NCBI GenBank assembly: GCA_036401055.1
Contig: DASWWC010000079.1
Location: forward strand, 1-9,822
Origin: Pelomonas sp036401055
Lineage (GTDB): Bacteria; Pseudomonadota; Gammaproteobacteria; Burkholderiales; Burkholderiaceae_C
Length of the DNA: 9,822 bases
Reading direction: 5' to 3'
Within the stretch, counting starts at the first letter, position 1, and the number at the start of each line of letters is the position of its first letter. Shown here piece after piece: positions 4,904 to 9,822 of the stretch. The notes beneath the pieces were generated by a model that worked only from the letters and a program-made list of their open reading frames with translations, searched no databases and was not told the origin of the DNA. A program made the translations under genes and the position numbers.

Positions 4904-7153
4904 TCAGAACGCGCGGCGTTCCAGGTTCAAACGCGCGGCTTCCTGCTGGTCGATGTGCTCGATGCGGCAGGCGTTCTGCTTGAAGGCGGGCTGGCGCGAG
5001 TACGGGTCCAGCAGGCCCAGCGTCAGCCGGTTCACGCAGTCGTGGAAGTGGAAGGGGATGAACACCATGTTGCGGCCGACGCGCTGCGTCAGCTGCACCA
5101 TCACCACGGCATCGCCGCGGCGGCTGACGACGCGCACATAGCTCTGGTGCTGGATGCCCAGTTCGGCCGCCGCGTCCGGATTCATCTCCATGTAGGGCGT
5201 CGGGCTGAACTTGTTGCAGTTGCCGATCTTGCCGGTGCGGGTGCGGGTGTGGAAATGCTCCACGACGCGGCCCGAGTTCAGCCAGAACGGGTACTCGGCG
5301 TCGGGGCACTCGTTGTTGTTGACGAAACGCACCGGGATCAGCTTGGCGCGGCCGTCGGGCGTCTGGAAGCGGCCGTCGCTGTAGAGGCGCGGATTGCCGC
5401 GGAACTCATGGCGCTTGAGCATGTCGTAGTCATCGCCGTTGACGCCGATGGCGGCTTCGTCGGCGGCGGCCTGCGCCTCGCTGTACGGCCACTGGATGCC
5501 GCGCGCGGCTTCGATGCGCGCGTGCGTCATGCCCGAGATGTCCAGCGTGCGGCCTTCGCCCTTGGACAGTTCGCGCATCTCGTTGAACGCGCCTTCCACG
5601 GTCGGCGGGAAGTGGATGACGTTGCGGTCCTGGAAGCGCTTGGACATCTCGTTGAAGATCCAGAAGTCCGGCTTGGAATCCGCGAACGGCTTGAGCACGT
5701 TGCGCGTCAGGTTCACGCGGCGCTCGGTGTTGGTGTGGCAGCCTTCCTTCTCGGCCCACACGGCGGCGGGCAGGTAGACGTGCGAGTGCTGGTTGGTCTC
5801 GACGTCCTCGTACACGTCCTGCACCACCAGGAACTCCAGCTGCTCCATCGCCTTGCGGATGCGCGGCTGGTTGGGCATGGAGGTCATGGGGTTGGTCGCT
5901 ACCAGCCACAGGCCCTTGATCTGGCCGGTCTCGATGGCGGGGAAGATGTCGGTCTGCGCCATGCCGCGCGCGGGCGGGAAGAAGCTCTCGTCGATGCCCC
6001 AGAAGTCCGCCACCGTCTTGCGGTCCTTCTCCTTCTCCAGCAGGCGGTAGCCCGGCAGGCCCGAGCAGGACGACCACTCGCGCGTGCCCATCGCATTGCA
6101 CTGGCCGGTGATGGACAGGCTGGTGCCGCCGGGCTTGCCGATGTTGCCGGTGATGAGGTTGAGGTTGTTGATGCAGACCACGCCGTCCGAGCCGTGCGTG
6201 CTCTGGTTGATGCCCATGGTCCAGATGCTCATCGCGGCCGGCGCCTTGGCGTACAGGCGCGCCACGGTGCGGATGCGGTCCTCGTCGATGCCGCAGATGT
6301 GCTGGGCCGTCTTCGGGTCGTAGTCCTCCAGCAGCTCGCGCAGCTCGGCTATGCCGTTGGTGTGGGCCGCTATGTAGGCCTTGTCTTCCAGGCCTTCCTT
6401 CAGGATCACGTGCATCATCGAGTTGACGAGCACCGTGTCCGTGCCGGGCGTCAGCGGCAGGTGGATGTCGGCGAACTGGGCCAGCATCGTCACGCGCGGG
6501 TCGATGACGATGATGGGGAACTTGCGCTTCTCCAGCGCTTCCTTCAGGCGCCAGTAGATGATGGGGTGCTGCTCCGGCAGGTTGGAGCCGAAGGCCATCA
6601 GGCAGTGCGTGTGCTCGAAGTCGTCGTAGCAGCCGGGCGGGCCGTCGCTGCCGAAGCTGCGCTTGTAGCCCGACACCGCAGACGCCATGCACAGCGTCGT
6701 GTTGCCGTCGTAGTTGTTGGTGCCGATCTGGCCGCGCACCAGCTTGCCCAGCGTGTAGAACTCTTCCGTCAGCAACTGGCCGGTGGACACCACGGCGAAG
6801 GAATCGCGGCCGTACTTGGCCTGGATCTCCTTGATCTTCTCGGCGGTCTTGTCGAGTGCGGCGTCCCACGTCGTGGGCTCGAAGGGCAGGTGTGCCTTCT
6901 CGCGCATCAGCGGCACGGTGCCGCGGCCGGGCGAGGTGAACAGCTCGGCCTCCAGCAGGCCCTTGATGCACAGCTTGCCGCGGTTCACGTCCGCGCCGGC
7001 GTGGCCGCGGCTGGTCACCACCTGGCCGTCGTCACCCAGGCCGATCTCGATGGCGCAGCCGGTCGAGCAGTAGTTGCAGGTGGTGTACTTCCACTCCTTC
7101 ACGGCCTTGACCGGGATGGCGATGGGCTTGCGTTTCTTGCGACCGAAGAGCAT
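4904..7153 (-). CDS. nasA: Molybdopterin nitrate reductase, assimilatory NasA/NarB type
   Basis: Reduces nitrate to nitrite at a bis-MGD molybdenum centre. The 749 residues start with a [4Fe-4S] motif at C26, C29, C33 and C62 (TTCNYCSTGCAIEIG ... GKLCIKG). Cys155 in TTLCMASAVSGYKRSFG aligns with the Mo-ligand cysteine of NapA/NasA enzymes. Further family motifs are GSNLPEQHPI (189-198), MGINQSTHG (313-321), LNLITGNIGKPGG (331-343), EKEGCHTNTERRVN (468-481), GIQWPY (552-557) and the C-terminal MGD-binding region from about 622 on. The N-terminus MLFGRKKRKPIAIP lacks a Tat twin-arginine signal, which argues against a periplasmic NapA and for a cytoplasmic enzyme. The length matches NarB; the C-terminal [2Fe-2S] domain of Klebsiella-type NasA is absent, so electrons must come from the fused Fe-S/anchor subunit encoded 10 bp downstream. 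DMSO- or other oxyanion-reductase activity is less likely because of the nitrate-type motifs and the SUMT gene nearby. Confidence 0.9.
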   Translation of the reverse strand: MLFGRKKRKPIAIPVKAVKEWKYTTCNYCSTGCAIEIGLGDDGQVVTSRGHAGADVNRGKLCIKGLLEAELFTSPGRGTVPLMREKAHLPFEPTTWDAALDKTAEKIKEIQAKYGRDSFAVVSTGQLLTEEFYTLGKLVRGQIGTNNYDGNTTLCMASAVSGYKRSFGSDGPPGCYDDFEHTHCLMAFGSNLPEQHPIIYWRLKEALEKRKFPIIVIDPRVTMLAQFADIHLPLTPGTDTVLVNSMMHVILKEGLEDKAYIAAHTNGIAELRELLEDYDPKTAQHICGIDEDRIRTVARLYAKAPAAMSIWTMGINQSTHGSDGVVCINNLNLITGNIGKPGGTSLSITGQCNAMGTREWSSCSGLPGYRLLEKEKDRKTVADFWGIDESFFPPARGMAQTDIFPAIETGQIKGLWLVATNPMTSMPNQPRIRKAMEQLEFLVVQDVYEDVETNQHSHVYLPAAVWAEKEGCHTNTERRVNLTRNVLKPFADSKPDFWIFNEMSKRFQDRNVIHFPPTVEGAFNEMRELSKGEGRTLDISGMTHARIEAARGIQWPYSEAQAAADEAAIGVNGDDYDMLKRHEFRGNPRLYSDGRFQTPDGRAKLIPVRFVNNNECPDAEYPFWLNSGRVVEHFHTRTRTGKIGNCNKFSPTPYMEMNPDAAAELGIQHQSYVRVVSRRGDAVVMVQLTQRVGRNMVFIPFHFHDCVNRLTLGLLDPYSRQPAFKQNACRIEHIDQQEAARLNLERRAF

Positions 7154-7172
7154 GGCTGCGTCCGTCTCTGAA

Positions 7173-7186
7173 GTTGTTGTTGTTGT
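7173..7186 (-). promoter_or_regulatory. ACA(ACA)-type AAC-repeat leader before the nitrate reductase gene
   Basis: Read on the minus strand, the 43-nt gap before the nitrate reductase start contains ACAACAACAACAAC, ending 20 nt before the ATG. A/AAN repeats are the known binding pattern of the Hfq distal face (and the Hfq-Crc CA motif in pseudomonads). Whether Hfq acts here is inference. A weak Shine-Dalgarno (AGAGACGGA) lies between the repeat and the start. Confidence 0.35.
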
Positions 7187-7196
7187 GCGCGGGCCT

Positions 7197-8030
7197 TCAG
7201 CCCAGCTGCCGGGCGAACTGCCCGGTCACGGTTTCCATGACGACCAGCAGGTTCTCGCTGGCCACGAACACATCGTTGGCGGCCTGTGGGCCCTGGCTCT
7301 CGCCGCCCAGCGCGGCCTGCAGGAACACCCACTGGTTGCGGGCCAGCTCCAGGTTGTCGCGGATGACGGGCGTGGCCTCGGGGGCCTGGGCCAGCGTCTG
7401 CATGGCGGACTTGAACTCGGTGCTGGCCTTGGTGATCTCGCTTTGCACCAGCGCTGGCCGTGCGCCCTGCTGGCCGGCCAGGAAGAACAGCGCCAGGCGC
7501 TGCGACAGCATGCGCTGCCGGCCCGACAGGTTGACCAGCCAGGCCGAGCCCCCGCGTGAGCGCTCCTGCAGCTGGCCGGTGGCCACGTGGGCCAGGCTCA
7601 GTACCTCGCCGGCGCGGCGCAGCAGTTCGTCCAGGTCCTCGCGGCGCGGCGCGCGGTGCAGCAGTGCGCGGTAGTCCTGGAAGCGGCGGTTGAGCGCGCG
7701 GAAGCTGCCGCTGATCTCGGGCGTGGGCGCGAAGCCCATCAGCAGCTCCAGCTGGCGCTCGAAGCGGTCCTCGCTGGTCTTGAGCACCTGGCGCGCGCGC
7801 TCGCGCAGCTCGGGGCGCAGCTGTGCGAGCCAGGCCTTGCCCATGCGCTGGCTCAGCATGCGCTGTGCACCGGCCTTGTCGATGGCCTCGCCCAGCTCCT
7901 GGATGCGCGCCTGGGCCGGCAGGGCCCGCGTGAGCGACGTGCCGAACACGAGCGCGGCACGTCGGTTCAGGCTGTGCACCGCGTTGCCGCTGCTGCGGAC
8001 ACCTGCGTGCTCTGGCGCCTTTTTCTCCAT
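7197..8030 (-). CDS. Stand-alone PilJ-domain (NarX-like sensor domain) protein, probably exported
   Basis: The 277-residue protein carries two copies of the PilJ/NarX-type motif, IDKAGAQRMLSQR (50-62) and VNLSGRQRMLSQR (166-178). Each begins a long helical segment, as expected for the four-helix nitrate/nitrite-sensing fold (PF13675, family knowledge). The N-terminus LNRRAALVFGTSLTRALPAQ (21-40) looks like a twin-arginine or Sec-like signal with possible cleavage after AQA (39-41). There is no membrane anchor, HAMP, kinase or methyl-accepting domain. The ATG at 8030 is chosen because it lies about 30 nt after the predicted sigma-54 transcription start and has CGGGATTCGGT before it. A GTG at codon 18 (7979-7977) would place the signal nearer the N-terminus and is a real alternative. 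As first gene of the nitrate operon it probably senses or binds nitrate or nitrite; the partner is unknown. Confidence 0.85.
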   Translation of the reverse strand: MEKKAPEHAGVRSSGNAVHSLNRRAALVFGTSLTRALPAQARIQELGEAIDKAGAQRMLSQRMGKAWLAQLRPELRERARQVLKTSEDRFERQLELLMGFAPTPEISGSFRALNRRFQDYRALLHRAPRREDLDELLRRAGEVLSLAHVATGQLQERSRGGSAWLVNLSGRQRMLSQRLALFFLAGQQGARPALVQSEITKASTEFKSAMQTLAQAPEATPVIRDNLELARNQWVFLQAALGGESQGPQAANDVFVASENLLVVMETVTGQFARQLG

Positions 8031-8071
8031 ACCGAATCCCGAGTCCCTGACAGCTGGTCTGCCCTTTGCTT

Positions 8072-8087
8072 TGCAAGGCATGTGCCA
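8072..8087 (-). promoter_or_regulatory. Sigma-54 (RpoN) promoter of the nitrate operon
   Basis: On the minus strand the sequence TGGCAC-ATGCC-TTGCA is a full match to the -24/-12 consensus TGGCAC-N5-TTGCW. Transcription would start near 8061, leaving a leader of about 30 nt to the ATG at 8030. RpoN control fits nitrogen-limitation (NtrC-type) activation of nitrate assimilation. Confidence 0.85.
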
Positions 8088-8113
8088 GCGATGAGGCTGG
8101 CCTTTTCTCAAGC

Positions 8114-8203
8114 TGCACCGTGGTTCACGGCCGGCAGCGCCCCACGCCGAAGCGGTTTCAAGCCCGGTGCGGGTGCACTCAACCCAAAAACGCACCAAGT
8201 GCG
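8114..8203. promoter_or_regulatory. Candidate enhancer-binding region upstream of the sigma-54 promoter
   Basis: Two 13-bp dyads of 5-3-5 form occur: CCGTG-GTT-CACGG (8118-8130) and CGCAC-CAA-GTGCG (8191-8203). NtrC-like half-sites TGCACC (8114-8119), GGTGCA (8172-8177) and GCACC (8192-8196) are also present. None shows the full GCAC-N7-GTGC spacing of enteric NtrC sites, so assignment to NtrC is tentative. The location, about 30-115 bp upstream of the -24 element, is right for an activator. The rest of the 205-bp divergent region (8031-8235) shows no clear sigma-70 promoter for the plus-strand kinase gene. Confidence 0.35.
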
Positions 8204-8235
8204 GGCCCGAAGCCCGCCGGAGACACTCCAGGCCC

Positions 8236-9822
8236 ATGCGCTTCGAACTCGATACCGGCCTGTCCAGCCTGCAGGGCAAACGCGCGCGCAACGAAGATTT
8301 CGCCGGCGTGCAGGCGCCTGCCGCGCACGAGGTGGAACGCGGCTGGGTGGCGGCACTGGCCGACGGCGTCAGTGGCGCCGAAGGCGGCAACAACGACGGC
8401 CTGATGGCCGCGCAGACCTCGGTGATGAGCCTGTTGCGCGACTTCCACGGCGTGCCTGCGGACTGGGACAGCAGCGTCGCGCTGGACCGGCTGCTGGGTC
8501 ACCAGAACGCCTGGCTGGCGTCACACAACCGCCGCCCCGGCCCCGATGGCCAGCCACGCGAGGCGTTGACGACGCTGACGGCCGTCGCGCTGCGCGGCCG
8601 CCGCTACGCGCTGGCCCATGTGGGCGACAGCCGCGCCTGGCTGCTGCGCGACGGCCAGTGCCTGCTGCTGACGCAGGACCACCGCATGGAGCGCCGCGAC
8701 TTCGCCGGCCTTACGCGTGCGCTGGGCCTGGACGACGCGCTGCGCCTGGACCACAGTGCTGGCGAGCTGAAGGTGGGCGACCGCCTGCTGCTGACCAGCG
8801 ACGGCGTGCACGGCAGCCTGTCGGCGCGCCAGATCGGCGAGCTGCTGCGCTCGACACAGCCGGCCCAGGCCGCCGCCGATGCGCTGACCGCCGCCGCGCT
8901 GGCCGCCGGCAGCCACGACAACGCCACGGCGCTGGTGCTGGACATCAAGGACCTGGCCGACCCCGGCCTCACCGACCTGGCCGCTTTGGGCCGCACGCTG
9001 CCCAGCCCCGGCCCGCTGGGCGTGGGTGCGACTCTGGACGGCTACCAGATCACGGCACTCGTGGCCGACAACGGCGTGCACCGCCTGCTGCAGGCGCGCG
9101 AACTGGCGACGGGCCGCCTCGTCGCGCTGAAGATGCTGCGCCCCGGCCGCGCCGACGACCCCGAGGAACGCGCCATGCTCGCGCACGAGATCTGGCTCGG
9201 GCTGCGGCTGGCCGAAGCACCGCGGCATCGGCGGCGGGGCGGCCGTGATTGGAGTTCCAGTGGCTTCGTGCGCGTGCACGCACCGGCCGACGGCGCCACC
9301 CATTTCTATGCCGTGTTCGACTGGCATGGGGGCCAGACGCTGGAGCAGCTGCTGGCCAAGGGCCCGCTGGACACGGCGCAGGCGCTGGCGATGGCCAGCT
9401 CGGTGGCGCGCTCCCTGAGCCTGCTGCATGCGGCCGGCGTCATCCACCGCGACATCAAGCCCGGCAACCTGCACCTGGGCGATGACGGCCAGTGGCGCGT
9501 GCTGGACCTGGGCGTCGCCTTGAGCCCGCGCGCGTCGGCCGCGATGCGTGAGCTGCACGCGGGCACGCCCAGCTACATCAATCCCGAGCAGTGGGCCGAT
9601 CCGCCGGCCCCGGCCGATGCGGGATCGGACCTGTTTGCGCTGGGCGTCACGCTCTACCAGTCGCTGACCCGCCGCCTGCCCTACGGTGAGATCGAGCCCT
9701 ACCAACTGGCGCGCTACCGCCGCGAGCCGGCCAGCGTCAGCCGACTGCAGCCCAGTGTGCCGATGCCGCTGGACCGTCTCGTCATGAAGGCCGTCGCGCG
9801 CGAAGCCAGGCACCGTTTCGAG
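8236..9822 (+). CDS. PP2C-type phosphatase fused to Ser/Thr protein kinase (cut by right edge)
   Basis: I translated 529 residues without a stop to the window end. Residues 1-240 form a PPM/PP2C phosphatase: RARNED (16-21, Asp21), ALADGVSGAEGG (40-51, Asp43), LAHVGDSRAW (126-135), LLLTSDGV (184-191, Asp189) and SHDNATALVL (226-235, Asp228). These are the usual metal-binding acidic residues. From about 268 a Hanks-type kinase follows: VALK with Lys299, HRDIKPGN (404-411, Asp406), LDLG (423-426, Asp424 in place of DFG), GTPSYINPEQW (443-453) and SDLFALG (464-470). The Gly-rich loop is degenerate (VADNGVHRLL, 276-285). The catalytic Lys and Asp residues remain, so it may be active. ATG 8236 follows a weak GGAG 13 nt upstream, and the phosphatase motif begins at the normal distance. 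It is divergent from the nitrate operon. P. aeruginosa PA1782 is a comparable kinase in a nitrate-assimilation cluster, so a role in nitrate/nitrite control is plausible but unproven. Confidence 0.93.
   Translation, partial: MRFELDTGLSSLQGKRARNEDFAGVQAPAAHEVERGWVAALADGVSGAEGGNNDGLMAAQTSVMSLLRDFHGVPADWDSSVALDRLLGHQNAWLASHNRRPGPDGQPREALTTLTAVALRGRRYALAHVGDSRAWLLRDGQCLLLTQDHRMERRDFAGLTRALGLDDALRLDHSAGELKVGDRLLLTSDGVHGSLSARQIGELLRSTQPAQAAADALTAAALAAGSHDNATALVLDIKDLADPGLTDLAALGRTLPSPGPLGVGATLDGYQITALVADNGVHRLLQARELATGRLVALKMLRPGRADDPEERAMLAHEIWLGLRLAEAPRHRRRGGRDWSSSGFVRVHAPADGATHFYAVFDWHGGQTLEQLLAKGPLDTAQALAMASSVARSLSLLHAAGVIHRDIKPGNLHLGDDGQWRVLDLGVALSPRASAAMRELHAGTPSYINPEQWADPPAPADAGSDLFALGVTLYQSLTRRLPYGEIEPYQLARYRREPASVSRLQPSVPMPLDRLVMKAVAREARHRFE

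Noticed and set aside
4904..7153. Periplasmic NapA
   Set aside because: No twin-arginine signal at the N-terminus and no napB, napC or napD genes nearby.
2873..7171. Open frame of 1432 codons on the plus strand, antisense to the nitrate genes
   Set aside because: Its composition (Val, Ala, His, Arg, Gln repeats without domains) is that of a mirror frame in GC-rich DNA, and it spans three well-identified genes on the other strand.
7587..9248. 553-codon plus-strand open frame across the divergent promoter region
   Set aside because: It crosses antisense to the PilJ gene, runs through the sigma-54 promoter and is out of frame with the kinase gene; a shadow frame.
8521..9813. 430-codon minus-strand open frame
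   Set aside because: It is antisense to the phosphatase-kinase gene, whose catalytic motifs are all on the plus strand; no family features are visible in the minus frame.

Overview
The window is high-GC DNA (by eye roughly 70% G+C) with the codon bias and gene types of a betaproteobacterium, most likely Burkholderiales. That placement is inferred from protein style, not from a database search. The core is a minus-strand gene set for nitrate assimilation. Next to it are a cut-off regulator gene, a coenzyme A biosynthesis gene and a divergent phosphatase-kinase gene.

Layout, left to right. 1-376 (+): C-terminal end of a LuxR-type regulator. 376-640: a 265-bp non-coding, two-lobed nested inverted repeat that supplies part of the stop codon of both convergent flanking genes. 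640-1401 (-): coaX, type III pantothenate kinase. 1402-1795: an intergenic stretch with a possible 46-codon ORF (-), a 12-bp echo of the repeat terminus, and two exactly concentric perfect dyads centred between bases 1758 and 1759. 1796-2551 (-): cobA (SUMT). 2548-2919 (-): unrecognised 123-aa protein. 2921-4894 (-): fused four-cluster iron-sulphur subunit and DmsC-like membrane anchor. 4904-7153 (-): NasA/NarB-like molybdopterin nitrate reductase. 7197-8030 (-): probable exported, stand-alone PilJ-domain (NarX-like nitrate sensor) protein. 8031-8235: divergent control region with a full-consensus sigma-54 promoter (TGGCAC-N5-TTGCA) pointing into the nitrate operon. 8236-9822 (+): PP2C phosphatase fused to a Ser/Thr kinase, cut by the right edge.

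How the genes fit together. From 8061 down to 1796 the minus-strand genes are tightly packed: 43 nt, 10 nt, 1 nt, then a 4-nt overlap. They read as one RpoN-dependent nitrogen-controlled operon: PilJ sensor, nitrate reductase, quinol-linked electron-transfer subunit, unknown accessory protein, and the siroheme-pathway methyltransferase. Siroheme would serve a nitrite reductase (NirB or similar), which is not in the window. A phosphatase/kinase fusion beside nitrate-assimilation genes is also known from Pseudomonas aeruginosa (PA1782 in the nasC-nirD-nirB cluster, from memory).

The most unusual points are: a cytoplasmic-type nitrate reductase with no Tat signal or [2Fe-2S] tail, paired with a DmsB-DmsC fusion; a sensor domain with no kinase attached beside a kinase/phosphatase; and the two-lobed repeat, whose lobes keep hairpins of different sequence at the same position.
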